IMG/VR virus record: IMGVR_UViG_3300008108_000736
Location: 1-39,660 of that record
Reading direction: 5' to 3' (one strand)
Length of the DNA stretch: 39,660 bases
Source of the DNA: a virus
A program made the translations under genes and the position numbers. Under the pieces are notes generated by a model. The model was not told the origin of the DNA. It made no database searches and worked only from the letters and a program-made list of their open reading frames with translations. This document shows, in pieces, positions 1 through 6,660 of this stretch; the first letter of the stretch is position 1; each line of letters begins with the position of its first letter.

Positions 1-105
1 GCTATTAACCCATGGGGTTCGTTTATCTTCGCATACATTCTTGTGTTTGTGTGCCTATATTCAGCATCGTTCGGTGACCTAAGCGAAAAAGAAAATAAAA
101 ATTGA
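1..105 (+). CDS. C-terminal end of a membrane protein (partial)
   Basis: An open frame runs from base 1 to a TGA at 103-105 and gives 34 residues. It contains a hydrophobic stretch (FIFAYILVFVCLYSASF) followed by a charged tail (DLSEKENKN), as expected for the last membrane helix and cytoplasmic tail of a small membrane protein. The start lies outside the window, so neither function nor family can be given. The TGA overlaps a TTGACA-like sequence, and a stronger promoter follows at 124. Confidence 0.5.
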   Translation, partial: AINPWGSFIFAYILVFVCLYSASFGDLSEKENKN

Positions 106-123
106 CATGTGGTGATTTTTTTC

Positions 124-152
124 TTGACAAACGATTTTGAATGATATATAAG
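124..152 (+). promoter_or_regulatory. sigma70-like promoter upstream of the 5' non-coding region
   Basis: TTGACA at 124-129, a 17-nt spacer and TATAAG at 147-152. It points into about 650 nt of hairpin-rich DNA and then the first tRNA block, so it probably drives an untranslated transcript. Confidence 0.7.
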
Positions 153-247
153 AGTGATTGTGTTGATGAGAAGTGTTGTTTTAGCAGAAATCGCCAAAAA
201 CACCCTTTAAATGAGCATAATTTAAACCAGGACTAAATAACTTTACT

Positions 248-388
248 ATGACTAACACTTGTAACATATCGCTGAAACAGCATACACTTTGGGGACAATT
301 AGCTCCTATGGGTATGGTCGTGGCAGCGTATAATACAAGCATTCGCGGCGACTTTACCCCATCATTGGAACAAGTGCCCGGTGGATAA
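248..388 (+). CDS. Possible 46-aa small protein
   Basis: ATG at 248 to TAA at 386-388. There is no Shine-Dalgarno sequence, but TAAATA lies at 234-239, the arrangement seen before several better-supported genes here. The product has no signal peptide and no recognised domain. It may be chance coding inside a structured RNA, so support is weak. Confidence 0.2.
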   Translation: MTNTCNISLKQHTLWGQLAPMGMVVAAYNTSIRGDFTPSLEQVPGG

Positions 389-418
389 GTAGACATAGTA
401 TAAACTAGTTTATTTAGG

Positions 419-454
419 CCCCGGGGACGATAAAGTTCTTGGGGTTTTCCTTTT
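419..454 (+). terminator. Rho-independent terminator-like hairpin
   Basis: CCCCGGGGAC (419-428) pairs with GTTCTTGGGG (435-444) over 10 bp when G:U pairs are allowed. The loop is GATAAA and a T-rich tract (TTTTCCTTTT) follows at 445-454. It may end the transcript started at 124. Confidence 0.5.
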
Positions 455-801
455 ACAGTGCAAGTCGGAACGAGCCTGCAAAGCACTATAAAAAAAGAAG
501 GGGCGGTGATAGGGATGAAATCTGCGGAGAGAACGCAGAGAGTAAAAACTTTCAGTAGAGGACATAGTGATCCTCTATAAGCGGTCAAGTCTGAAATGCC
601 AGACAACATAGATCGCTTATCAACAAAAGGCTAACCTATATCAAGATTTACAAAACAGTGCCGACACCCAGTGGGGGTGCCCGTGAAGACCACACATCTT
701 GTTATACACATACATTATTTAAGAACATGAGAGAAGAATACACCGCACCAGACTGCGAATCTGACTGTGCCTCAAGTGTTCTTTAGTAATTGATGTTTCA
801 T

Positions 802-875
802 TGCCCTTTCCTCTAATGGTAAGAGAGCGGACTCTGACTCCGTCAATCAAGGTTCAAGTCCTTGGAGGGCATCCA
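802..875 (+). tRNA. tRNA-Gln(CTG)
   Basis: Acceptor TGCCCTT/GAGGGCA with encoded CCA. The anticodon loop CTCTGAC gives CTG, and the T-loop is standard. First tRNA of the array; reads CAG. Confidence 0.93.
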
Positions 876-926
876 AAATATTTGACAGTGCTTCGTTAAG
901 CATATATAATACGCACAAGTTAACAC

Positions 927-1002
927 TGCCCCGTGGTGCAATTGGTAGCACGTCGGATTTTGATTCCGCAGGTTCCAGGTTCGAGCCCTGGCGGGGCATC
1001 CA
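927..1002 (+). tRNA. tRNA-Gln(TTG)
   Basis: Acceptor TGCCCCG/CGGGGCA, loop TTTTGAT (anticodon TTG), T-arm CCAGG/CCTGG, encoded CCA. With the CTG tRNA it covers both Gln codons. Confidence 0.93.
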
Positions 1003-1009
1003 AATTAAT

Positions 1010-1085
1010 GCTGTTGTAGCTCAGTGGTAGTAGCACTTCATTGGTAATGAAGAGGTCGAGAGTTCAATCCTCTCCAACAGCACCA
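1010..1085 (+). tRNA. tRNA-Thr(GGT)
   Basis: Acceptor GCTGTTG/CAACAGC, anticodon stem CTTCA/TGAAG, loop TTGGTAA, ACCA end. Only 7 nt after the previous tRNA, so probably one precursor. Confidence 0.95.
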
Positions 1086-1095
1086 TTTCTTATTT

Positions 1096-1172
1096 GGTTC
1101 CTTAGTTCAGCTGGATAGAGCGTCTGTCTTCGAAACAGAATGTCGGGGGTTCGAATCCCTCAGGGACCACCA
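1096..1172 (+). tRNA. tRNA-Arg(TCG)
   Basis: Acceptor GGTTCCT/AGGGACC, anticodon stem TCTGT/ACAGA, loop CTTCGAA, encoded CCA. Reads CGA. Confidence 0.95.
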
Positions 1173-1180
1173 AATATCAC

Positions 1181-1257
1181 GCAGCCATAGCTCAACTGGA
1201 TAGAGCATCGGTCTACGAAACCGAAGGTTAAAGGTTCAAGTCCTTTTGGTTGCACCA
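1181..1257 (+). tRNA. tRNA-Arg(ACG)
   Basis: Acceptor GCAGCCA/TGGTTGC, stem TCGGT/ACCGA, loop CTACGAA. A34 would need deamination to inosine by host TadA for full CGN reading. Confidence 0.95.
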
Positions 1258-1327
1258 GTTGGGGGAATATGGACCGGCGCCATATTCAGTGTCATGCGCG
1301 GTGGGGCTAAGACACATTCAGTTTCAT

Positions 1328-1402
1328 TGGCTAATAGCATAATGGTAATGCACTTCGCTGTTAACGAAGGTTATGTAGGTTCGAGTCCTACTTAGTCAGC
1401 CA
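1328..1402 (+). tRNA. tRNA-Asn(GTT), copy 1
   Basis: Acceptor TGGCTAA/TTAGTCA, stem CTTCG/CGAAG, loop CTGTTAA, GCCA end. A second, different Asn(GTT) gene lies at 8226. Confidence 0.95.
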
Positions 1403-1487
1403 GTTTCTTATGGTACGTGTCCCGTTTAAATTGTAACCAATGCTTCATTGTTCGTCAATGGCCCATACTTGCGTTACAGCCATTCAT

Positions 1488-1561
1488 ATGCCCTAAGTGT
1501 TACGGTAGCACTCCTGGTTCCAACCCAGGCAGCGTGGGTTCGACTCCTACAGGGTATGCCA
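1488..1561 (+). tRNA. tRNA-Trp(CCA), copy 1
   Basis: Acceptor ATGCCCT/AGGGTAT, anticodon stem CCTGG/CCAGG, loop TTCCAAC, GCCA end. A second Trp tRNA lies at 9424. Confidence 0.9.
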
Positions 1562-1566
1562 ATTAT

Positions 1567-1642
1567 GGTGTCGGTAGCTCAGTGGTAGAGCGGCGGTTTG
1601 TGGTACCGCATGTCGGGAGTTCGATCCTCCTCCTTCACCCCA
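1567..1642 (+). tRNA. tRNA-His(GTG)
   Basis: Anticodon stem GCGGT/ACCGC and loop TTGTGGT give GTG. The His-specific extra G(-1) appears encoded at 1567, opposite C73 at 1639. The acceptor GTGTCGG/CCTTCAC has two pyrimidine mismatches, so it may be weakened. A HisRS-like gene is present at 21095. Confidence 0.85.
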
Positions 1643-1649
1643 GTTTCAT

Positions 1650-1724
1650 GCACCCTTAGCTCAGCGGTAGAGCATCGCTTTGACTCAGCGAAGGTCATCT
1701 GTTCAAACCAGATAGGGTGTACCA
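1650..1724 (+). tRNA. tRNA-Val(GAC)
   Basis: Acceptor GCACCCT/AGGGTGT, stem TCGCT/AGCGA, loop TTGACTC, ACCA end. Reads GTC and GTT. Confidence 0.95.
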
Positions 1725-1740
1725 TTTTTAAGGATAATTT

Positions 1741-1932
1741 ATGCCATTGCAAGAACCTCATTATCACGAAGATAAGAAGACTGGACTGTTAGTTCGTTGT
1801 ATGAATTCGTGTTCAAATTTGATTACTGATTATAGATTTTGGATTGGCGTAACTATCAGCTATCCACTAGAACACTTTCTCTGGGAACATGTCTGGCCCT
1901 TCAAGCTAGTAATGCAGTTTCTCGGAATTTAA
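1741..1932 (+). CDS. Small hypothetical protein, 63 aa
   Basis: ATG at 1741 is preceded by AAGGA six bases upstream, a good ribosome-binding site, just after tRNA-Val. The product starts MPLQEPHYHEDKKTG, is rich in aromatic residues in its C-terminal half (WIGVTISYPLEHFLWEHVW) and has one CxxxC pair. No domain is recognised. The site and its position in a gap between tRNAs favour a real phage gene; function unknown. Confidence 0.55.
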   Translation: MPLQEPHYHEDKKTGLLVRCMNSCSNLITDYRFWIGVTISYPLEHFLWEHVWPFKLVMQFLGI

Positions 1933-2070
1933 CTTATGGCGGCGAGTGATACCCACTACAATAGTGACGAACAAACGTTACCGCTGCCCCCTTCTTATGC
2001 GCCCGTATGTATGGACTACCTTCCGAAAGTAGCCCCAGTATAGAAAAATAGCGGGCGCGCCATATCAATG

Positions 2071-2076
2071 TAAATA
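2071..2076 (+). promoter_or_regulatory. T4-type late promoter motif, 5 nt before ATG 2082
   Basis: TAAATA is followed by GATGA and the ATG. In T4 late promoters transcription starts about this distance downstream, so the mRNA would begin at or next to the start codon. Confidence 0.55.
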
Positions 2077-2081
2077 GATGA

Positions 2082-2642
2082 ATGTCAGATAAGCTAAAAA
2101 AACTAAGAGAAGCCCTAATCAGCGAAAAGAAAGGCGCCAATCGCCCTAGGATTCTATCATCTAAGGTATGGCGAACAAAAAACGACACTGATATTACTAT
2201 TCTTCTTGATACCCCCAAACGATTTGCATATTTAAAAAGTACCGAATGGGTAGCTAAGAAGAAATGGTGGTGGTCAATTTATTTTAAAAATAATAAAACT
2301 GCTAAATGCGAACTTTGTCACTGCGTAGATTCCGCTCTACAACTACATCATCACACCTATAAGCGATACTACGGCAACGAAAGGTATGAGGATTTAGTGC
2401 AGTTGTGTCACGATTGTCACGTTGTTCTTCATGGGTATGTAAAATTGTTTGGCTTCTTACATGGTAAAGGCGGCGGAAATAACTTATGGAATCTATCACA
2501 TAAGTTTATTAATTCTGCTAAGAAACTGAAGGACCCTAAGAGTAAATTACCCTCTTGGCAAAAATCATCTATTAAGATGGTAGTAGAGCATCCTAACATT
2601 CAAGCAAAACTCAAGAATAAAAAATGGATTTATCCATACTAA
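2082..2642 (+). CDS. HNH endonuclease
   Basis: The 186-aa protein carries an HNH nuclease core. C76xxC79 and C109/C112 form a zinc knuckle pair around LHHHTYKRYYGNERYEDL (His89-91, Asn99), followed by C-HDCHVVLH (residues 109-117). These small nucleases are often mobile homing enzymes in phages, or accessory nucleases. The N-terminal 70 residues are basic (KKLRE, KKWWW) and may bind DNA. There is no Shine-Dalgarno; the start is supported by the late motif 5 nt upstream. It sits alone between tRNA-Val and tRNA-Ser, typical of insertion into a tRNA array. Confidence 0.85.
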   Translation: MSDKLKKLREALISEKKGANRPRILSSKVWRTKNDTDITILLDTPKRFAYLKSTEWVAKKKWWWSIYFKNNKTAKCELCHCVDSALQLHHHTYKRYYGNERYEDLVQLCHDCHVVLHGYVKLFGFLHGKGGGNNLWNLSHKFINSAKKLKDPKSKLPSWQKSSIKMVVEHPNIQAKLKNKKWIYPY

Positions 2643-2653
2643 GCTAAACAGTT

Positions 2654-2743
2654 GGAGTCGTGACAGAGCGGCCGATTGTGACACCCTGGAAAGGTGTTGT
2701 ACCTGCAAGGGTACCGTGGGTTCAAATCCCACCGACTCCGCCA
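2654..2743 (+). tRNA. tRNA-Ser(GGA)
   Basis: Class II tRNA. Acceptor GGAGTCG/CGACTCC, stem ACACC/GGTGT, loop CTGGAAA, long variable arm, GCCA end. Confidence 0.95.
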
Positions 2744-2750
2744 ATATTAT

Positions 2751-2844
2751 GCAGTTTAGACGAACGTTACGGTGGTGGAAGTGGATAGACACGCCGGTTT
2801 CGCAACTGGCCCTTGCGGGTTCGAATCCCGCCCGCCTAAACTGC
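2751..2844 (+). pseudogene. Degenerate tRNA-like element inside a 9-bp inverted repeat
   Basis: The 3' half is tRNA-like: T-arm GCGGG-TTCGAAT-CCCGC at about 2815-2831 and a D-arm-like TGGTGGAAGTGG near 2774. The anticodon region GCCGG-TTTCGCAA-CTGGC would make an 8-nt loop, the 5' acceptor strand does not pair properly with CCGCCTA, and no CCA is encoded. The element is closed by GCAGTTTAG (2751-2759) and CTAAACTGC (2836-2844). It is either a decayed tRNA with an insertion in its 5' strand or an unusual structured RNA. Confidence 0.45.
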
Positions 2845-2929
2845 ATTTTTAACTTATCGCCTGCGCTGCTATGACATACTGTTTATATGGTTCTAGTAGC
2901 ATGAAACATAATGCGGGCGGCCATTTCAA

Positions 2930-3006
2930 CGGGGTATAGCGCAGCCTGGTAGCGCACTTGTCTGGGGGACAAGTGGTCGTCGGTTCAAATCCGGCTACCC
3001 CGACCA
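2930..3006 (+). tRNA. tRNA-Pro(GGG)
   Basis: Acceptor CGGGGTA/TACCCCG, stem CTTGT/ACAAG, loop CTGGGGG, ACCA end. Confidence 0.95.
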
Positions 3007-3022
3007 CTTAAAGGAAATCATT

Positions 3023-3169
3023 ATGAAGTCTGATTTACCCGACTTTAGCAACTACACGAGTAACCGTGTGTTTGAGGGCGTAAAGGTTCTCAAAGGTAAA
3101 GAAGCAGAAGAAACTAAAGCACGGATGAAACGTGCATTTGATAGATTAAAGAATAACAACGGGAAGTAG
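3023..3169 (+). CDS. Small basic protein, 48 aa, ending inside tRNA-Pro(CGG)
   Basis: ATG at 3023 follows AAGGA at 3011-3015. The product MKSDLPDFSNYTSN... ends in a basic helix (KARMKRAFDRLKNNNGK). The stop TAG (3167-3169) is the conserved U8-A9-G10 of the next tRNA, so the coding sequence overlaps that tRNA by 10 nt. No family is recognised. Good start signal and a clean fill of the inter-tRNA gap support a real gene. Confidence 0.65.
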   Translation: MKSDLPDFSNYTSNRVFEGVKVLKGKEAEETKARMKRAFDRLKNNNGK

Positions 3170-3235
3170 CTCAGGTGGGAGAGCGCGGCGTTCGGGACGC
3201 CGAGGTCGCAGGTTCAATCCCTGTCTTCCCGACCA
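3160..3235 (+). tRNA. tRNA-Pro(CGG)
   Basis: Acceptor CGGGAAG/CTTCCCG, stem CGGCG/CGCCG, loop TTCGGGA, ACCA end. Its first 10 nt also encode the end of the upstream small protein. Confidence 0.95.
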
Positions 3236-3381
3236 GGTTAAAGAGGTACTCTCTATGAAGCGTTGCACAATAGCTTTGTGGAGGAAGGGGGACAGTGCAA
3301 CTCCCCCGAGAGTTTAAGAGGTTAGAGCGTTGTGGGTATAGCTGTAAAAAAGCCGCTTATGCGATGATTGATTGGGAACCC

Positions 3382-4119
3382 TCACTCATTCCAAACTTTA
3401 GTCATTTTGTTTGCAAAGCTTTGTAGAGAACGAAGTCCTTTTACTTCACTGACTTTTCGTTTAAATGTTACTAAATCGCTGGTTAAGTTTTCATATGAAA
3501 AGCATTCATTGAACAATGCATTAACCTCATCCTTTAAGTGATAGTTGGTTATGAGTTCATTGTAGTTAAGATTGCTATCCTCAGTAACGCTTTGCTTCTT
3601 ATCAAATTCCTTAGCACTTTCATATGTGTGCAATGTAAATTTTAAATTGTTCTCTATTATGTAACGCTTAAACTTAATATATGTATCAACATATTCTGCA
3701 CCTTCTTTGATATTGCCTAAGGTCACTTTGCTTCTTAGCTTTCTTACGCCATCATACTCTTTGGCACCACTATTTTCTATATCATTTCGTAAATGATATA
3801 AATTAGTTCGGCGCGCTATGTGCCAACTACATGCTTGTTCAAAAAAGTCGTGGCGCTCAATTAGATGAAGTTCGTCATATTCTTCAAATCTAAAAACCGA
3901 TGGGTCATACCCTTCATAAAGATTGCATGACATTATCTTAATGACAAAATTCTCTTTTTGCATAAGTTCTTCGGTAAGGCTTACTAAATCAGATTTGCCT
4001 TCCCAATTTAATTCTGTATAATACTCTCTGCAATATTCTGTTTCGCGGTGAAGTTCATGCAGATAAAGTGCTACTAAAGTGCATCTACTTCTGCCGGTGC
4101 TTACTACTGCAATTTTCAT
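3382..4119 (-). CDS. P-loop protein, possible sulfotransferase-like
   Basis: The 245-aa product begins MKIAVVSTGRSRCTLVALYL. The glycine/serine-rich turn after a hydrophobic strand (TGRSRCTLV) resembles the 5'-phosphosulfate-binding loop of sulfotransferases (TxRSGSTxL); the remainder has no sure motif. On the minus strand, GGAG lies about 8 nt before the start with a TAAATA-type late motif further upstream. It is flanked by plus-strand tRNAs and so is separately transcribed. The sulfotransferase assignment rests on one motif and is tentative. Confidence 0.5.
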   Translation of the reverse strand: MKIAVVSTGRSRCTLVALYLHELHRETEYCREYYTELNWEGKSDLVSLTEELMQKENFVIKIMSCNLYEGYDPSVFRFEEYDELHLIERHDFFEQACSWHIARRTNLYHLRNDIENSGAKEYDGVRKLRSKVTLGNIKEGAEYVDTYIKFKRYIIENNLKFTLHTYESAKEFDKKQSVTEDSNLNYNELITNYHLKDEVNALFNECFSYENLTSDLVTFKRKVSEVKGLRSLQSFANKMTKVWNE

Positions 4120-4175
4120 TCGTTTCTCCGTTATATGATATTTAACGTAGCAGAAACGTACAGGTAAAAATATTC

Positions 4176-4251
4176 GGGGCCTTAGCTCAGTTGGGAGAGC
4201 GTTTGTCTGGCAGACAAAAGGTCAAGGGTTCGATTCCCTTAGGCTCCACCA
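4176..4251 (+). tRNA. tRNA-Ala(GGC)
   Basis: Acceptor GGGGCCT/AGGCTCC, stem TTTGT/ACAAA, loop CTGGCAG, ACCA end. Confidence 0.95.
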
Positions 4252-4257
4252 ATACAT

Positions 4258-4332
4258 GGCCCGGTCGTCTAGTGGCTAGGATACCTCCCTTTCAAGGAGA
4301 AGAAGCGGGATCGAAACCCGTTCGGGCTACCA
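4258..4332 (+). tRNA. tRNA-Glu(TTC), copy 1
   Basis: Acceptor GGCCCGG/TCGGGCT, loop CTTTCAA (TTC). Its body is nearly the same as tRNA-Glu(CTC) at 20062, so the two look like a duplication with a changed anticodon arm. Confidence 0.93.
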
Positions 4333-4362
4333 AATAATACTGACAGCAGCAGTTTCTAAATG

Positions 4363-4368
4363 TAAATA
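4363..4368 (+). promoter_or_regulatory. Late promoter motif, 5 nt before ATG 4374
   Basis: TAAATA then GATAC and ATG. No Shine-Dalgarno intervenes, so a leaderless mRNA is predicted for the QueC-like gene. Confidence 0.5.
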
Positions 4369-4373
4369 GATAC

Positions 4374-5000
4374 ATGACTCCTAAAATAGAATTGTTGCTG
4401 TATGATAACACTGCTTTTAAACTGCAACTGTCTTTACTTAGACGAAGAATTGCAGTTTTAGTCAGCGGTGGACTAGATAGCGCACTGCTCTATTATCTCG
4501 TGAAAAAGCTTTCACTAGAAGATGATAGATACGTTGTTACTCCATACACATTAGAGCGACAAGATGGTTCTAAAAATCATGCACAGTTGGTAATAGACTA
4601 CGTGCATGATACGCTGCAAGCTGACAGAACAACTACCAACTACATACCGATAGTTAGTACAGATAGTAATCTTCAAGTAGCAGAAGGTATGAGTGTAGTT
4701 CTAAAAGAACCTAGCAACATACTTTATATGGGGCATATAAAGATATTAGCTGAACATGCACTGCATGGTGTTCCTACTCCATATGTTCCTGTAGATAAGG
4801 AATTTGTAAAAAATCCTCTTAAAGATTTGACAAAGGCACATGTCGTTGATATGATAACAAAGTTGAATATTGAACAGCTTTTTCTATTGACACATAGTTG
4901 CGTATACAATATAGATGGTAGATGCAATGGGTGTAATAGGTGTAATGAAAGAGCTTGGGCATTTGATCAGTTAGGTTTGGTTGATCCAGGTATAAAATAA
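4374..5000 (+). CDS. queC: QueC-like 7-cyano-7-deazaguanine synthase (PP-loop ATPase)
   Basis: The 208-aa protein has the PP-loop SGGLDS at residues 31-36 and a C-terminal four-cysteine zinc site (C176, C184, C187, C190 in HSCVYNIDGRCNGCNRC). This is the pattern of QueC, which converts CDG to preQ0. Length is slightly under the usual 220-230 aa. PreQ0 feeds queuosine in tRNA and, in several phages, deazaguanine bases in DNA that block restriction. No DpdA, FolE, QueD or QueE is visible here, so which use applies is unknown. Divergence leaves another PP-loop adenylating activity possible. Confidence 0.72.
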   Translation: MTPKIELLLYDNTAFKLQLSLLRRRIAVLVSGGLDSALLYYLVKKLSLEDDRYVVTPYTLERQDGSKNHAQLVIDYVHDTLQADRTTTNYIPIVSTDSNLQVAEGMSVVLKEPSNILYMGHIKILAEHALHGVPTPYVPVDKEFVKNPLKDLTKAHVVDMITKLNIEQLFLLTHSCVYNIDGRCNGCNRCNERAWAFDQLGLVDPGIK

Positions 5001-5003
5001 AGG

Positions 5004-5032
5004 TTGACATAACATAGTGAACCTGCTATAAA
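5004..5032 (+). promoter_or_regulatory. sigma70-like promoter of the tRNA-Phe transcript
   Basis: TTGACA 5004-5009, 17 nt, TATAAA 5027-5032. The transcript begins with a hairpin and a boxA-like element. Confidence 0.75.
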
Positions 5033-5040
5033 GAGAACAT

Positions 5041-5093
5041 AGAGAGCGTCGGAAAGTCTTAGTTAGTTTCGCTCTCTATGCTCTTTGACATTG
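5041..5093 (+). promoter_or_regulatory. boxB/boxA-like antitermination leader
   Basis: AGAGAGCG (5041-5048) pairs with CGCTCTCT (5070-5077). TGCTCTTTGACATTG follows at 5079-5093, close to the bacterial rRNA boxA core TGCTCTTTA. The order promoter-hairpin-boxA-stable RNA matches rRNA leaders. Confidence 0.55.
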
Positions 5094-5104
5094 TGATAAT
5101 TTTT

Positions 5105-5180
5105 GCACGGGTAGCTCAGTTGGTAGAGCATTTGGTTGAAGCCCAGAGTGTCGGCGGTTCGAGCCCGTCTCCGTGCACCA
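5105..5180 (+). tRNA. tRNA-Phe(GAA)
   Basis: Acceptor GCACGGG/TCCGTGC, stem TTTGG/CCAGA, loop TTGAAGC, ACCA end. It lies directly after the boxA-like leader. Confidence 0.95.
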
Positions 5181-5317
5181 GATTTTACTCGTGTGTGTAC
5201 GGTATGCCGTATGTGACCTTGCTCTATTCTCAATCCGAGCGAGAGTGTACCCGAAGGCCGTAGCAGTAGTTGAGAGAGACTACCAGTGACTTAATTTGAG
5301 ATACGAGTCACGGCGAG

Positions 5318-5323
5318 TAAATA
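5318..5323 (+). promoter_or_regulatory. Late promoter motif, 4 nt before ATG 5328
   Basis: TAAATA-CATT-ATG, the same spacing and sequence as before 25211 and, on the minus strand, 13024. Confidence 0.55.
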
Positions 5324-5327
5324 CATT

Positions 5328-5855
5328 ATGTTTGATGATGAAGTAACAATCATTGATGATGTTTTGAGCATTGAGGATTGTAATAGCTTGATAGACTATT
5401 ACTCAAGTTCTCTGTTAGGAACAGATTACGGATATAACTATCCTTTCAAAGCGATTGTACCTCATTATACACGTAAGCCAGTAGATGATTTTATTAAAGA
5501 GAAAGTTTCTCTTATAATGAAACATGTACCTGACAATCTAATGGTTCAACGTGCCCACATTGAGTGCCGGCAGAATGAGCATATGGCTCACTTTGATATG
5601 CAAGCAGGTGAATGGGGGCTTTGCACTAGCGTTCTTTATCTTAATGATGATTTTGATGGGGGACACACGTTTATTAACAAGAGTAACGGGGAACGAGTTG
5701 AAGTTCACCCCAAACCCGGTAGGATTGTAGCATATAATGGTCATAAACTTGAGCATGGTGTTACACAAGTTAGTAACGGATTAAGATATACGTTGCCTAT
5801 ATGGTATACGATCAGACCACAAGATTTACCTAAAAGTCTATTGTGGTGGTTATAA
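5328..5855 (+). CDS. 2-oxoglutarate/Fe(II)-dependent oxygenase (prolyl 4-hydroxylase-like)
   Basis: The 175-aa single-domain protein has the iron triad H88-x-D90 (HFDM) and H143 (KLEHGV), with R153 ten residues later positioned to bind 2-oxoglutarate; GGHTF at 111-115 is the usual central strand. The double-stranded beta-helix size fits the 2OG-FeII_Oxy_3 group. Such enzymes are common in T4-like marine phages with unknown substrates (protein, nucleic acid or small molecule). The start follows the late motif by 4 nt with no Shine-Dalgarno, implying leaderless late expression. Confidence 0.85.
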   Translation: MFDDEVTIIDDVLSIEDCNSLIDYYSSSLLGTDYGYNYPFKAIVPHYTRKPVDDFIKEKVSLIMKHVPDNLMVQRAHIECRQNEHMAHFDMQAGEWGLCTSVLYLNDDFDGGHTFINKSNGERVEVHPKPGRIVAYNGHKLEHGVTQVSNGLRYTLPIWYTIRPQDLPKSLLWWL

Positions 5856-5858
5856 ATA
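5851..5858 (+). promoter_or_regulatory. Full T4-type late motif before tRNA-Leu(TAG)
   Basis: TATAAATA, followed by G, 10 nt before the tRNA. It overlaps the end of the oxygenase gene. If used, it would give late expression of this tRNA. Confidence 0.4.
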
Positions 5859-5868
5859 GAGTTAACAT

Positions 5869-5953
5869 GCGGATGTGGCGGAATTGGTAGACGCACCAGG
5901 TTTAGGTCCTGGCGATTCACATCGTGGGGGTTCGAGTCCCTTCATCCGTACCA
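5869..5953 (+). tRNA. tRNA-Leu(TAG)
   Basis: Class II. Acceptor GCGGATG/CATCCGT, stem CCAGG/CCTGG, loop TTTAGGT, ACCA end. Reads CTA. Confidence 0.95.
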
Positions 5954-6093
5954 AGTTTCAGAAATCGGAAGAGATAACATTCCGGAGTGTTATTTCAAGG
6001 CACACTATGAGGGTCACTTAACATAGAACCCAAACTGCTGAACCGATACTGCGCCGCCCGTATGCAGTATAACAATCCCGGGCCTAGTTTATT

Positions 6094-6178
6094 GCCCCGA
6101 TGGTGGAATCGGTAGACGCGGAAGACTCAAAATCTTTTGCCTTCGGGCGTGGGGGTTCAAGTCCCTCTCGGGGCACCA
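6094..6178 (+). tRNA. tRNA-Leu(CAA)
   Basis: Class II. Acceptor GCCCCGA/TCGGGGC, loop CTCAAAA, variable arm TGCCTTCGGGCG, ACCA end. Reads TTG. Confidence 0.95.
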
Positions 6179-6182
6179 ATAT

Positions 6183-6283
6183 TGCAGCGTGGTGTAATGG
6201 TAGCACAGGAAGTCCGAGAGTCCGGAAGGATGGGTAGGCATCAAGAGGCCAGGAGTTGGGTTCGATTCCCAACGTTGCATTTA
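6183..6283 (+). pseudogene. tRNA-like element with abnormal middle and no CCA
   Basis: Acceptor TGCAGCG/CGTTGCA (6183-6189 / 6273-6279), D-arm-like GTGTAATGGTAGCAC and T-arm TTGGG-TTCGATT-CCCAA are intact. The region between them is about 45 nt, with no standard anticodon stem; it instead forms TCCG/CGGA and GATG/CATC hairpins. The 3' end is TTTA rather than NCCA. It is a decayed or rearranged class II tRNA, or a tRNA-shaped RNA with another role. Confidence 0.45.
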
Positions 6284-6554
6284 GAGTTTGTAGCGTAGCT
6301 GTACGGTATATCCCAGAAGTCGCACGTACATACGGAAGCTGGGTCGCTACATCAAGTTTGTAATGGGTGTTGGAAGTAATAGTCACAGAGGCTAGAATGG
6401 CCGTTTGAATCTTTGTAAAGGGTGACGGTGCAAGTACGCAACATAGAAACCGCCTGACAACGACTTCAACAACGTACCCTACTGAGAGGGCCCTTTAATT
6501 TCTCGGTAATGCTGTCAATGTTGTGGTGACAGGCCCATTATAAATATATTCAAT
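6284..6554 (+). other. Non-coding stretch with hairpins
   Basis: No gene seen. TAGCG (about 6292) pairs with CGCTA (about 6346) around an inner CCCAG/CTGGG stem. A TATAAATA late motif at 6539-6546 lies just before tRNA-Thr(CGT). It may be the tail of the preceding tRNA transcript or a separate small RNA. Confidence 0.3.
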
Positions 6555-6630
6555 GCTCTATAAGCATTGCTGGCGATGCGCCGGATTCGTAACCCGGAGA
6601 TAACAGGTTCGACTCCTGTATAGAGCACCA
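6555..6630 (+). tRNA. tRNA-Thr(CGT)
   Basis: Acceptor GCTCTAT/ATAGAGC, D-stem GCAT/ATGC, loop TTCGTAA, ACCA end. The anticodon stem CCGGA/CCCGG has an A31-C39 mismatch. Confidence 0.9.
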
Positions 6631-6660
6631 TATTACTAAATAGTAATGTGGGAGACAATA

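Larger units (their letters stand above)
153..801 (+). other. Gene-poor, hairpin-rich leader region, possible structured RNA
   Basis: I see no convincing gene apart from a doubtful 46-codon ORF at 248-388. Several hairpins can be drawn: a 10-bp G:U-rich stem at 419-444 followed by a T tract; AAGCG/CGCTT enclosing GTCTG/CAGAC around 578-620; CACCC-AGTG-GGGGTG near 666; and a rod at about 732-784 made of AGAATAC/GTGTTCT, GCAC/GTGC and a CAGA-CTGCGAA-TCTG hairpin that resembles an anticodon arm. With the upstream promoter this suggests a transcribed non-coding RNA. No known family is recognised. Confidence 0.4.

Noticed and set aside
181-609. 142-aa ORF on the minus strand
   Set aside because: No ribosome-binding site, odd composition, and it lies antisense to the promoter-led hairpin region; probably chance.
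1417-1792. ORFs of 60-80 aa on both strands across tRNA-Trp, tRNA-His and tRNA-Val
   Set aside because: They translate tRNA sequence (e.g. SSVVERRFV and SAVEHRFD are typical tRNA shadows).
1934-2218. 94-aa minus-strand ORF
   Set aside because: Overlaps the HNH gene and has no start signal.
3255-3317. 20-codon ORF MKRCTIALWRKGDS...
   Set aside because: A GAGG precedes it, but it is very short and contains a GGGGG/CCCCC hairpin; not enough support.
6084-6386. 63- and 100-aa minus-strand ORFs
   Set aside because: Antisense to tRNA-Leu(CAA) and the tRNA-like element; residues such as PREGLEPPRP come from tRNA T-arms.
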